The notes under the pieces were generated by a model, which saw only the letters and a list, made by a program, of their open reading frames with translations, made no database searches and was not told the origin of the DNA. From contig CAWUSE010000020.1 of NCBI GenBank assembly GCA_963925805.1, forward strand, positions 1 through 64,000: DNA of 64,000 nt. Reading direction: 5' to 3'. The stretch is from UBA10347 sp905182135. Lineage in GTDB: Bacteria; Actinomycetota; Acidimicrobiia; Acidimicrobiales; UBA10347. Below are positions 54,054 to 62,899 of this stretch, one piece after another. The position numbers and the translations under genes were made by a program. How positions within the stretch are numbered: the stretch's first letter is position 1; each line of letters starts with the position of its first letter.

Positions 54054-54091
54054 TTTCCACGTGACCCTCCAGTTTCCACGTGACCCTCCAG
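54054..54091. repeat. 19-bp tandem repeat with CACGTG cores
   Basis: TTTCCACGTGACCCTCCAG occurs at 54054-54072 and again at 54073-54091 without a gap. A degenerate related segment (CACGTGAGAATAACCCTGAC) precedes it at about 54031-54050. It sits between the convergent DinB and SDR genes, so a promoter role is unlikely. Origin unknown. Confidence 0.85.
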
Positions 54092-54161
54092 CTTCGGACA
54101 TATACGTCGTACGCGTCCCTAGGCGAATCTGGCTTGCAAGTCACAAGCCAAGACCGGCTCG

Positions 54162-54923
54162 TTATTTGGGGGCGAAACGTTGACCACCGTCGAGGCGGAT
54201 GGTGTCGCCATTTATCATCGGGTTCTCGATGATCGCAACGGCGAGTCGACCATACTCATCGGGCTTTCCCATACGACGGGGGAACGCAGCGTCCTTGGTC
54301 ATGTTCGCGGCCCGGTCTTCAGTAACTCGAGCAGTCAGTCCGGTCTCGAACAAGCTTGGTGCAATGGTATTTACCCTGATGCCGAGCGAGCCGAGATCAC
54401 GAGCCATGGTGAGCGTCATACCTGCGACGGCCGCCTTGCTTGCGGTGTAGGCGATCTGACCGATCTGGCCTTCAAACGCCGCAATCGATGCGGTGTTGAT
54501 CATGACCCCACGTTCATCATCTTCGTTCGGGTCGTTCTTGCTCATATGCCAGGCTGACAAGCGGTTCACATTGAACGTAGCAATCAGGTTCAGGTCAACC
54601 ACAGCCTGAAAGTCTTCGAGCGGATACGGGCCTGTTTTCGAAACCGTACGACCCGCCTTGCCGCCACCAGGTGTGTTGACCAGAGCATCAAGACCGCCGA
54701 GGGAGTCGACGACCTCGTTGATCACCAACTCCGTGCCTTCATAGTCCAGTACGTTCACCGGGTGCCAGGAACCCCCTAGTTCTGCAGCTACTTGTGCTCC
54801 GGCTGATTCTTCACGGTCGACGTTGGCGACCTTGCCGCCGCCGGCCACTATCCGTTGTGCGCTGGCACGACACATTCCAGAAGCGCCTCCAACCATCATT
54901 GCCCGCAGGCCTGGCAGTTCCAT
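54162..54923 (-). CDS. SDR-family 3-hydroxyacyl-CoA dehydrogenase-like oxidoreductase
   Basis: A 253-aa short-chain dehydrogenase. The cofactor motif VGGASGMCRASA (variant of TGxxxGxG), Asp at strand 2 (VDREE) for NAD preference, and Ser146, Tyr159, Lys163 in NTASIAAF...YTASK form the catalytic set. The layout follows the type-II 3-hydroxyacyl-CoA dehydrogenase (HSD17B10-like) branch. The ATG at 54923 has GAGGAGA 6 nt upstream, overlapping the thiolase end. With the thiolase it likely forms the last two beta-oxidation steps. Confidence 0.9.
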   Translation of the reverse strand: MELPGLRAMMVGGASGMCRASAQRIVAGGGKVANVDREESAGAQVAAELGGSWHPVNVLDYEGTELVINEVVDSLGGLDALVNTPGGGKAGRTVSKTGPYPLEDFQAVVDLNLIATFNVNRLSAWHMSKNDPNEDDERGVMINTASIAAFEGQIGQIAYTASKAAVAGMTLTMARDLGSLGIRVNTIAPSLFETGLTARVTEDRAANMTKDAAFPRRMGKPDEYGRLAVAIIENPMINGDTIRLDGGQRFAPK

Positions 54924-54933
54924 CGCTGTCTCC

Positions 54934-56169
54934 TCAAACTCGTTCGATGATGATGGCCGGGGCCATGCCGCCCGCAGCACACATAGTGACGAGACCAACC
55001 TGCTTGTCTGTGCGCTCGAGTTCGTCGAGCACGGTGCCGATCAGCATCGCACCGGTCGCTCCGATGGGATGGCCCAGCGCAATGGCGCCACCGTTCACGT
55101 TGACCTTGCTGCGGTCAACGTCCAGGTCGCGTTGAAACTTCTCAGATACCACAGCGAATGCCTCATTGATTTCAATCAGATCAATGTCGTTCAGGGTCAT
55201 ACCAGCCTTGGCCAGTGCCTTGCGAGCAGCAGGCACCGGAGCGTTAAGCATCAGTGTTGGATCGTCGCCCATGTTGACGGCCGCTATCACTCGAGCGCGC
55301 GCCTTCATGCCATGCGCCTTTGCGTACTCAGCGCTGGCCATCAGGATGGCGGCTGCACCATCGACGACGCCCGACGAGTTGCCCGCGTGATGTACGTGCT
55401 CGATCTCTAGTCCAGGGAACTTGCGCTGGATCTGTTCGGCGAGCGTGGGGCCGCCTTCCCATGCAGGTGCCTCGCCGAACGCCACGAACGATGGCTTCAG
55501 ACCTGCCAAGGTTTCGTAAGTCGTGCCCGACCGCGGATACTCCTCACGGTCAAGCAGTAATACACCATTGCTGTCGAACACAGGAATGAGGGACCGGTCG
55601 AACCGGCCTTCCTTGATGGCGATTGCAGCCCGTCGCTGCGACTCGGCGGCGAGTTCGTCGAGCGCCTGGCGAGAAATGTTTTCCATGGTGGCGATTGCGT
55701 CGGCGCATACGCCCTGATGACTCTGCGGGTGGAGCACATCGAGGTGTGCATTCCCGCGGTGCATACCCCCCGATGGGTTGTGGCCATTGCGCTCGCTGGC
55801 AGACATCATCTCGGTGCCACCGGCAACGACCAAATCTTCCATGCCCGATGCAACCTTGGCGGCCGCAAAGTTAGTAGCACTAATGCCCGAGCCGCAGAAG
55901 CGATCGAGCGTGACGCCACTCGCACGTTGATCCCAGCCAGCATCGAGTGCGGCCATACGACCCAGGTCACCACCCTGATCGCCTGACTGGTTCGATGTAC
56001 CCCAAATCACATCGTCAACATCGGCGGTATCAAGATCGTTTCGTTCGGCAAGCGCCGCAAGTACCGACGACGCCAGCCGCTGCGGATGCATATCGGCAAG
56101 GGCTCCCTTGCCGACCTTGCCGATGCCACGTGGTGTGCGACATGCGTCAATAATTAGTGCGTCATTCAT
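54934..56169 (-). CDS. Acetyl-CoA C-acyltransferase (thiolase)
   Basis: A 411-aa degradative thiolase. The nucleophilic Cys92 is in DRFCGSGI, NEAFA and GHPIGATGA hold the active-site Asn/His, and CAAGGM holds the proton-exchange Cys. It cleaves 3-ketoacyl-CoA in beta-oxidation. The second ATG at 56169 is chosen because AGGAGG is 7 nt upstream; a first ATG at 56175 is too close to the SD, and the frame extends to 56277 without merit. It is followed after 10 nt by the SDR gene. Confidence 0.93.
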   Translation of the reverse strand: MNDALIIDACRTPRGIGKVGKGALADMHPQRLASSVLAALAERNDLDTADVDDVIWGTSNQSGDQGGDLGRMAALDAGWDQRASGVTLDRFCGSGISATNFAAAKVASGMEDLVVAGGTEMMSASERNGHNPSGGMHRGNAHLDVLHPQSHQGVCADAIATMENISRQALDELAAESQRRAAIAIKEGRFDRSLIPVFDSNGVLLLDREEYPRSGTTYETLAGLKPSFVAFGEAPAWEGGPTLAEQIQRKFPGLEIEHVHHAGNSSGVVDGAAAILMASAEYAKAHGMKARARVIAAVNMGDDPTLMLNAPVPAARKALAKAGMTLNDIDLIEINEAFAVVSEKFQRDLDVDRSKVNVNGGAIALGHPIGATGAMLIGTVLDELERTDKQVGLVTMCAAGGMAPAIIIERV

Positions 56170-56299
56170 GGTCATTCCTCCTGGCGGATCGCTAACGACC
56201 CTTGTGCCTCGCAGATTAGGGTGCAACCTCGCTGCCGCTGCAATTGCCTTGCAGCCACACGGCTGCTTTATAGACACACTGAGCGTTTGGAGTTATCCC

Positions 56300-56692
56300 T
56301 TGATCGCTATTCCTGAGTCACATGTCGAACTCGTGAGCCAACCTCATGGTTGTGTGATCAGCACGGTCACTCCTGATGGGCTCGTGCAAACAACGGCCAT
56401 GTGGTTCTTGTATGAGGATGGCAAGATCAAATTTTCTCTGATCGGACATCGCAAGAAGTTTCGGAACCTGCAGGCCAACTCGGCATGCACGTTCTTTCTC
56501 ATGAACCCGACGAACATGAGCAACGTGATCGAGGTCCGAGGCAATGCGGTGATGGAACCCGATAACGACAAGGCCTTTGTGACCAAGGTGCGGGAGCAGT
56601 ACGGCGCCGAAGGGCCCCCCTCAGACGGACCCGCAGACCATCGCTTTGTGGTCACTATCGACCCATCTCGCATCAACACCATCCCGCAATGA
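56300..56692 (+). CDS. PPOX-class F420-dependent protein (pyridoxamine-phosphate-oxidase-like split barrel)
   Basis: A 130-aa split-barrel flavin/F420-binding protein. HGCVISTVTPDGLVQTTAMWFLYEDGKIKFSL is the usual first beta-hairpin of PPOX-class F420 enzymes (V-x-T-V-x-x-D-G-x-x-x-x-x-P/M-x-W), followed by NPTNMSNVIEVRGNAVM. It likely reduces or oxidises a small substrate with F420H2. The start is TTG at 56300, with TTGGAG 8 nt upstream; an upstream open frame to 56108 lies antisense to the thiolase. The stop overlaps the next ATG as ATGA, so the two genes are coupled. Confidence 0.82.
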   Translation: MIAIPESHVELVSQPHGCVISTVTPDGLVQTTAMWFLYEDGKIKFSLIGHRKKFRNLQANSACTFFLMNPTNMSNVIEVRGNAVMEPDNDKAFVTKVREQYGAEGPPSDGPADHRFVVTIDPSRINTIPQ

Positions 56693-58347
56693 GCGTTCTC
56701 GACGAGAACATGAATCTGGCATCAGCCTGGGAACAAATCGCGGACTCTCAACCAGGTGCCTTGGCTCTAGCTAATGCCGACACAAGCCGCACCTGGGCTG
56801 AGTTCGATGACCGGGCGTCGCGACTTGCGGCAGCTTTGGGAGCTGCCGGTGTCGGAGCCGGCGACAATGTGGCATGCGCCATGTACAACGGCAATGAGTA
56901 CCTCGAGGCCGAATTCGCCGCCTTCAAGGTCCGCTCTGCGCCGTGCAACGTGAACTATCGATATGTCGAGGCCGAGCTTCGGTACCTGATCGACAACAGC
57001 GATTCCAAGGCGGTCTTCTTCGATTCGTCGTTGGCCGAACGTCTCGCCAATGTACGCGGTCAGCTGCCAGGCGTTCAACTGTGGATCCAAGTTGGCGGCG
57101 ACTCTACGCCTGACTGGGCCGTTGGCTACGAGAACGTCATCGCCGACAACGAACCAGCTGCCCGCATCGAGCGCTCCGGTCAGGATCTTTGGATCCTCTA
57201 CACCGGCGGAACCACCGGTCACCCCAAGGGCGTGATGTGGCCGCACGAAAATATCCTGACGATCACCACGCGCATCTTCGAATTGCTTGCACTGGAATTT
57301 CCCACCTCACTCGACCAAGTCGGTGCGACTGCAGCAGCGATCGCAGCGCTTGGAGCGACACCGCGTCAGCTTGCAGCCTCCCCCCTCATGCACGGCACGG
57401 CGGGCATTGGCGCTCTCATGTACCTGACTTGTGGAGGCGCCGTGATCACCATGACGAGCCGCAGCCTGGACGCTGACGAATTATGGCAAACAGTGCAGAC
57501 CCGGCAATGCACCGTCGCCTCAATCGTGGGTGACGTCTTCTGTGCCCCAATGGTCGATGCACTCGACGCTGCAGTCAAAGTTGGTACGCCCTATGACCTG
57601 AGCTCGTTGACATCGATCACCTCGTCTGGTGTGATGTGGAGCCAACCGGTCAAGGACCGTCTCCTTGCCCATGCTCATGCCAGTGGCACAACCTTGATCT
57701 GCAATGACTCACTCGGGTCAAGCGAAGGAGTTGGCTTCGCCGGAAAGCAGTCCTCGGCGGGCAAAGGCACCGATACTCAGACAGCCACGTTCACACTCGG
57801 CCCGAACGCAGCGGTGTTCACCGAAGACGGTCGACGCGTCACGCCAGGCTCGGACGAGAAAGGCCTGCTGGCAGTCGGCGGTCCCATTCCATTGGGCTAT
57901 TACGGCGACCCAGAGAAGTCCGCCGAGACGTTCCGCGAGATCGACGGTCAACGTTGGTCGGTCCCGGGTGACTGGGCCACCGTTGCAGCTGATGGCAGCG
58001 TGACCCTGCTCGGCCGCGGTTCAATGTCGATCAACTCTGGCGGCGAGAAGGTCTATCCCGAAGAAGTTGAAGAAGCCCTCAAGCTCCTCGACGACGTGGT
58101 CGACGCGAATGTCGTCGGCGTGCCCGACCCTAAATGGGGCGCCGCCGTCACTGCCGTCGTGCAACTCGCCGAAGGCGCAACGCCAGCAGACAGCGACCTC
58201 GTCGACGCGCTCCGATCGGCTCTTTCCGGCTACAAGCTACCAAAGCACGTGGTTCGGGTCGAGAAGATCTTCCGAAGCCCAAACGGCAAGCCCGACTACA
58301 AATGGGCTATCAAAACTGCCCACGAATCTCTTGGCATCGACCAATAA
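56689..58347 (+). CDS. AMP-forming acyl-CoA synthetase (FadD19-like)
   Basis: A 552-aa ANL ligase. LYTGGTTGHPKGVMWPH replaces the common SGTTG by GGTTG, as in the actinobacterial steroid-side-chain ligases (FadD19 type). SLGSSEG is the adenine-side motif, GRGSMSINSGGEKVYPEEVEEAL the hinge/A8 region, and NGKPDYKWA carries the catalytic Lys. Substrate could be a branched or steroid-derived acid; this is inference. The ATG overlaps the PPOX gene stop (ATGA). A CoA-transferase gene follows after about 310 nt. Confidence 0.9.
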   Translation: MSVLDENMNLASAWEQIADSQPGALALANADTSRTWAEFDDRASRLAAALGAAGVGAGDNVACAMYNGNEYLEAEFAAFKVRSAPCNVNYRYVEAELRYLIDNSDSKAVFFDSSLAERLANVRGQLPGVQLWIQVGGDSTPDWAVGYENVIADNEPAARIERSGQDLWILYTGGTTGHPKGVMWPHENILTITTRIFELLALEFPTSLDQVGATAAAIAALGATPRQLAASPLMHGTAGIGALMYLTCGGAVITMTSRSLDADELWQTVQTRQCTVASIVGDVFCAPMVDALDAAVKVGTPYDLSSLTSITSSGVMWSQPVKDRLLAHAHASGTTLICNDSLGSSEGVGFAGKQSSAGKGTDTQTATFTLGPNAAVFTEDGRRVTPGSDEKGLLAVGGPIPLGYYGDPEKSAETFREIDGQRWSVPGDWATVAADGSVTLLGRGSMSINSGGEKVYPEEVEEALKLLDDVVDANVVGVPDPKWGAAVTAVVQLAEGATPADSDLVDALRSALSGYKLPKHVVRVEKIFRSPNGKPDYKWAIKTAHESLGIDQ

Positions 58348-58661
58348 CGCCGAAGACGAGACCGACACCAGAAGCCGCTAATTCCAGTTGACTAACTCGT
58401 GCTCCACCGCAACCAACTCGGTACCCAACAGTTCATCGACAACACCTGCTGATTCCGAGCTACGTGCCAGCGATACAAGATCGTCAAGAAATTGGCGCCT
58501 CGCTCGCTGAACGTCGATGGCGACTCGTCGCCACGATAGGTTTCTACACGCCTCAGCTTCGGTTAGCGAGTTGACATCAGGACCTTGTCGACTCCTATCA
58601 GCACGATTGAGGCCAGCGAGTCATGACACAATGACACACAACTCACGTTCCGGGGACCGCT
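58348..58661. other. Gap with a start-less open frame
   Basis: The 314-bp gap between the acyl-CoA ligase and the CoA-transferase. On the minus strand a frame of 80 codons (58378-58620) is open and has protein-like, helical composition with many Arg and Leu, but no ATG/GTG/TTG in its first 60 codons. It might be a decayed gene end or chance. No promoter or terminator was recognised. Confidence 0.35.
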
Positions 58662-59855
58662 ATGAAGCCACTTGAGGGAATAAAGATCCTGGAGTTTTCG
58701 ACCATGATCACAGCTTCGTTTGCCGCGATGATGCTGGCCGAGCAGGGTGCCGAGGTCATAAAGGTCGAACCCATCGACTTAGGCGACCCAATGCGCTATC
58801 TGGGTTCTAGCAAGGGTGGTATCTCCGCCCTATTCGCGAACTGCAACCGCGGGAAGCGCTCGCTCCGTATCGACCTAAAGAACGACGCCGGGCGAAAGGT
58901 CGTTGAACAGTTGGCAGTCGACACCGATGTACTCCTGACCAACTACCGACCTGGCGTGATGGACGGACTCGGGCTCGGTAGCGATCATCTGCGATCACTG
59001 AATCCTCGACTGATCGTCGGTGCGGTCTCAGGGTTTGGCATCGAAGGTCCTCACCGCAACGCTCCAGCTTATGACCCGATCATTCAGGCATCGGCGGGCT
59101 TCGCAGCGGTTCAAAGCCAAGGCAAGGATTCCTCCGAGTTCTTCCAAACACTGATTTGCGACAAGGTCACTGCGTACACCATCTGCCAAGCGGTAACCAC
59201 AGCATTATTCGTTCGTGAACGATCTGGTGAAGGTCAGCATATTGATCTCTCGATGATGGACGCAGGCCTGTACTTCTTGTTCCCCGATGGTTTTATGCAC
59301 GAGACGCTGCTCGACGACGACGCTGATCAGTCGGCGCCTTTGAGCGAGCTGCTTTACAGGCTCTCCCCTACCTCCGATGGCGCCATCACTGCGTCAGCGG
59401 CCACCGCTGCCCAGCAAGTAGGGCTGCTAACCGCAGTTGATCGGCTCGAGTTGTTCGCCGACGACCGGTTCAACAGCAGGGAGAACATCATGGCGAACAT
59501 CGACGCATTTCGGGACGAGATAGCGCAAAGCGTCGCATCGTTCGGAACCGAAGACTTGTTGGCGAAGCTCCACGAGAACGACGTGCCTGCCGCCCGTCCT
59601 CTCGACTACCACGAGGTCTTCGACCACCCCCAGTACGAGGCGAATAACAGCGTCGATGTAGCAACCCATCCCCGTCTCGGCTCCATGCGTCGGGTCAAGC
59701 CGCCAGCCCGATTCGGTGGCGACCGCCTAGCACCTGCCTCCGGCGGCCCGGCACACGGCGAACACACGGTCGAGATCCTCACCGAGCTCGGCCGGTCCCA
59801 AGCTGACATTGATCTACTCATTGCCGACGGCACCGCCCAGCAATATGAAGATTGA
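58662..59855 (+). CDS. CaiB/BaiF family (class III) CoA-transferase
   Basis: A 397-aa CoA-transferase. The N-terminus LEGIKILEFSTMITASFAAMMLAEQGAEVIKVE is the CoA-binding start. The catalytic Asp is in APAYDPIIQASAGF (about residue 143). NCNRGKRSLRIDL and GEGQHIDLSMMDAGLY are typical. A 30-residue acidic insert (HETLLDDDADQS) breaks the usual second-domain loop. It is coupled to the following gene, which starts within its last four codons. Substrate unknown; its partners are the FadD19-like ligase and a hexapeptide acyltransferase. Confidence 0.9.
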   Translation: MKPLEGIKILEFSTMITASFAAMMLAEQGAEVIKVEPIDLGDPMRYLGSSKGGISALFANCNRGKRSLRIDLKNDAGRKVVEQLAVDTDVLLTNYRPGVMDGLGLGSDHLRSLNPRLIVGAVSGFGIEGPHRNAPAYDPIIQASAGFAAVQSQGKDSSEFFQTLICDKVTAYTICQAVTTALFVRERSGEGQHIDLSMMDAGLYFLFPDGFMHETLLDDDADQSAPLSELLYRLSPTSDGAITASAATAAQQVGLLTAVDRLELFADDRFNSRENIMANIDAFRDEIAQSVASFGTEDLLAKLHENDVPAARPLDYHEVFDHPQYEANNSVDVATHPRLGSMRRVKPPARFGGDRLAPASGGPAHGEHTVEILTELGRSQADIDLLIADGTAQQYED

Positions 59856-60486
59856 CCAGCACATAAGAGCGTCCGACGGAATCGTGATCCTGGCGACTTC
59901 GGGCTACGCAGCCGAAATCGCATCGATATGTGCGGCATTAGACCTGCGCGTCGAGGCCATCGTCGGAACAGGCTCTGCGCTCGACGCAGCAGCGACGCTC
60001 GGCATCGATGCCGCCATCTGGACCGGAAATACTGCGGCTCTGCCGCCCGGGCGTGTGGCGATCGCTCTCGCCGATGGGGCAGAACGCAGCCAGATCAGGT
60101 CCGAGCTTGCAGCAGCGGGACGAAGCATCGCTACGTTGGTGCATCCAGACGCGACTGTTGGCCTCGCCGTCAAACTTGGCGTGGGTTGCCTCCTTTCGCC
60201 CGGGGTTCGGGTCACATCCAACGTCGACATCGGAGCTGGCACGCTCTTGCATACCGGCGCAATCCTGAGCCACGACGACAAGATTGGCAGTGACGTAACG
60301 ATCTCGCCTTCGGTCACGGTGTGCGGAGGTGTGACTATCGAGGATCACGCCTGGATTGCAGCAGGAGCAACCGTCCTTCCGGGCCTGATGATCGGGGCAG
60401 GGGCGATCGTCGGAGCTGGCGCCGTCGTAACCAAGGACGTCCCGGCGGGCGTCACCGTTGCCGGCGTACCCGCCAAGTCACTTTAA
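59845..60486 (+). CDS. NeuD/PglD-like hexapeptide O-acyltransferase
   Basis: A 213-aa left-handed beta-helix transferase. The first part (about 1-85) has a Rossmann-like strand GIVILATSGYAAEIASI, and the C-terminal part shows hexapeptide turns (GSDVTISPSVTVCGGVTIEDHAWIAAGATV, VGAGAVVTKDVPAGVTVAGVPAK). This is the NeuD/PglD class that acetylates UDP-sugars or sialic-acid precursors. The ATG at 59845 overlaps the CoA-transferase gene by 11 bp. No sugar-synthesis genes are near. Sugar acetylation is therefore by family only; the acyl-CoA context might hint at another acceptor. Confidence 0.82.
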   Translation: MKIDQHIRASDGIVILATSGYAAEIASICAALDLRVEAIVGTGSALDAAATLGIDAAIWTGNTAALPPGRVAIALADGAERSQIRSELAAAGRSIATLVHPDATVGLAVKLGVGCLLSPGVRVTSNVDIGAGTLLHTGAILSHDDKIGSDVTISPSVTVCGGVTIEDHAWIAAGATVLPGLMIGAGAIVGAGAVVTKDVPAGVTVAGVPAKSL

Positions 60487-61040
60487 AAAGCGGTTTATGC
60501 CGTGTCACCTGTCAGTTTCGACGGAGTTCGAGGAACGGAAGCTTCGCGACCCAATCCACGCGTGGCGGAATTGTCGGTGCACTATTCCTATCGAGGTGGG
60601 CGTGAACAATCGTTTTCCAGTCAATGGCCAGGCCGACAGGTGTCCCAGGTGGGCCGCCGACTTCGGCTTCGAAACCGAGCGCCCGCCGATGCGACGGCAT
60701 CCCACACCGCCGATCTTGGCATTGGAGCCACGCGAGAAGTCGAGCTGTTAGCAATCCTGGCCGTCCTCGATGCACCAACGCATGTAGCAGACCTGACCGA
60801 CGTCAAAGTTGCCGGTTCAGCGAGCTATCACGATGTCGACGAAACGAACGTCGTCATGCCCAGCAATGATCGCCTTGCACTGCGGCCACATGTCCCCCAT
60901 AGCGACGGTTTCTCAGGCTCAATGATCAGCAAACTGTAGGAGAAGTGCATCCTGGTCTCGCTCTAAGCCAACCGCGGACAATAAGACAAGCACCACGTTG
61001 AAAGCCGCTGGTCTGAGATCGTTCAGTTCTCAAGAACCCG
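60487..61040. other. Gap, possibly decayed coding sequence
   Basis: About 550 bp with overlapping open frames on both strands (plus 60502-60939, minus 60505-60806), none with a good RBS or recognised motif. The stretch is unusually open in several frames, which can happen in young pseudogenes, but no family can be named. Confidence 0.4.
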
Positions 61041-61634
61041 CTACGGCTCTAATTTCGACACGAAAACACCCAAATCATGACCACTCGTTTCAACGGTTCG
61101 CCAAGCAACAAGGTCAAGACCTGTCGCACCAAGCACTGCTGCTTCATCGACCGGAAAGCCAACAACAACGGTTGGAGCGAACTCGTGGACCTTCGCGCCC
61201 AGCTTCTCCAAGAAATCAGATGACGTGAACGCACCGCTATGCCGCCATGTGGGATCAGAGCGCTCGTACGGCGGGTTCACAACAACAAGATCGAATGTCT
61301 CGCCTTCGACGGGCGCGAACATATCCCCATGGCGCACGTCGACATCAAGCTCCACACAATTCTGCATCGCACACCTCGTCGCCACTTCACTGATATCGGT
61401 CGCCACAACCTTTAGGCCGAGTCGGGCGAGTGTTGCTCCAAGCAGCCCACAACCCGTTCCCAGGTCGAGCGCGGTTCGAGCGCTTGGCGCGTAGTGCGCA
61501 ACAACGTCAGCCAGTTGATCTGCAAAGGCAATCCCCGACAGGTGCCGAACGGGGTCAAAGACCCCGCGAGCCATCCCAAACCGATGACCATCAAAGATGA
61601 ATTTGCGGGAACGCACGTTGCCAGTCTCGCGCAC
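61041..61634 (-). CDS. Class I SAM-dependent methyltransferase (HemK-like, NPPY motif)
   Basis: About 197 aa. ALDLGTGCGLLGATLARLG is motif I, DISEVATRCAMQN motif II, and VVNPPYERS the NPPY motif that binds a planar N/amide target, as in HemK/PrmC or RNA N6-methyltransferases. GVFDPVRHLSG precedes motif I, like the GV-F-x-P segment of the UPF0020/PrmC-like group. The frame reaches a TTG at 61769 that overlaps the upstream gene, but the GTG at 61634 (RETGNVRSRKF) is preferred on alignment. The start is uncertain. Substrate unknown. Confidence 0.8.
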   Translation of the reverse strand: MRETGNVRSRKFIFDGHRFGMARGVFDPVRHLSGIAFADQLADVVAHYAPSARTALDLGTGCGLLGATLARLGLKVVATDISEVATRCAMQNCVELDVDVRHGDMFAPVEGETFDLVVVNPPYERSDPTWRHSGAFTSSDFLEKLGAKVHEFAPTVVVGFPVDEAAVLGATGLDLVAWRTVETSGHDLGVFVSKLEP

Positions 61635-61752
61635 AACAATCTCGAGCTTCGGCCTATGGCCTCTGGCTCCCGATTGTCTACTGAGTTCGTTATCTATCGG
61701 GCTGAGTGGACAGATAACGCACCATTTGAAAAGACTTATTCCTGGTGCACGT

Positions 61753-62889
61753 TCAGCTGCCAGACTCAAGAGCTCCGTCGAACATGCCGGTCAGACCCGA
61801 TGGCTCATAGGGACCGAAGACGACCTGCTCAAGAACGCCGATGCCCGTGCGTTCACCATCGGTGACGGTGACGACCTGTTGTACGTGGAAGTTCTCGGGC
61901 GCCGCAAGGTCGACGGTGTCAGGGTCATAAGTCTCGCCGTGAATGGCCAGTTCACCCTGCCAGCTACCTTGCTTCCACGTCGGATGGCCATAGCCAAGGC
62001 CCTTCATCTGGAATCGCAACTGTGGCGTCATCAGAATCGTGCGCACATTGCCGTGCAGATCGATCAGATCCAGCTCACAGGACGCTGCCAACCTGGTGCC
62101 AGAGTGATAGGTGACCCGGTGCACGGCCGTGGCCATATGGTCGGCGGTCATAGCCAACTCGCCTGGGATCTCGGCTTCGCTGTCATACCACGGGGAGGTC
62201 GAACCCTCACGAACCAGCGCTTCACCTCGGGGGCCGTCAAAGAAAACAGCGTGCGAGACATGATCGTCCCAGATCAGAGGAGCCCACAGGAAGAATGCTC
62301 CACCTGGATTTTTTGGTGCGCCGATTTGCACGCGTTCGCCCACCCCTCGCATACCCCACGAGCGGTCCTTGGTGCCGAGCCATTGCTCCTCGTCAACCTG
62401 GAACTCGCCATCAGGATGCACCACGGTGCCGCTCCAATGGCCGAACTGGGCGAAGCGCGTGGCGTCCATGACACGACGCTGGTCCGACCATAAGATCTGC
62501 CGGGCCTCCTGAATTGGTGAGGTCCGCGCCGAGAATGTCAGGTCGGCGGCTATGCCGGTTTCGTTGTCGTCGATGATCACCCTGGCCTGTCGAAGGGGCT
62601 CAGTGATCTCAAGGCGAAACGGCCCCATTGATGTGTCGGTTCGCTCCTGCGGGGCCCGACCCGAGGCGAAGAAACAGTGCTGACGTCCGCCAGCCTCGAC
62701 GGTACTGAACGAACAATCCAGGATGCCCCGATGCGGGTACACGGCCAGACCCAGTGCGAAGTACTGACTGGCATCTCGGCGGTACCCGTTGAACCAGGTG
62801 CGATCGTAAAAATTCGGATCCGACGTCGCCGGGTGAGCAATCGGCTCAGGCGTCTGATGGATCGGGAAGTCATCAAGTTTGTTCAGCAC
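61753..62889 (-). CDS. Conserved actinobacterial protein of the DUF7065/DUF7064 type (CrtC-like beta-barrel)
   Basis: A 378-aa protein. The N-terminus FPIHQTPEPIAHPATSDPNFYDRTWFNGYRRD and LGLAVYPHRGILDCSFS, then DTSMGPFRLEITEPLRQARV, match a family common in Acidimicrobiia and mycobacteria, with remote similarity to hydroxyneurosporene synthase (CrtC) lipocalin-like barrels. DEEQWLGTKDRSWGMRGVG is the second-half hallmark. Function is unknown, though the family often neighbours lipid- or terpenoid-degradation genes. ATG start. It lies between an alpha/beta hydrolase and a methyltransferase on the same strand. Confidence 0.75.
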   Translation of the reverse strand: MLNKLDDFPIHQTPEPIAHPATSDPNFYDRTWFNGYRRDASQYFALGLAVYPHRGILDCSFSTVEAGGRQHCFFASGRAPQERTDTSMGPFRLEITEPLRQARVIIDDNETGIAADLTFSARTSPIQEARQILWSDQRRVMDATRFAQFGHWSGTVVHPDGEFQVDEEQWLGTKDRSWGMRGVGERVQIGAPKNPGGAFFLWAPLIWDDHVSHAVFFDGPRGEALVREGSTSPWYDSEAEIPGELAMTADHMATAVHRVTYHSGTRLAASCELDLIDLHGNVRTILMTPQLRFQMKGLGYGHPTWKQGSWQGELAIHGETYDPDTVDLAAPENFHVQQVVTVTDGERTGIGVLEQVVFGPYEPSGLTGMFDGALESGS

Positions 62890-62899
62890 AGATAACTGT

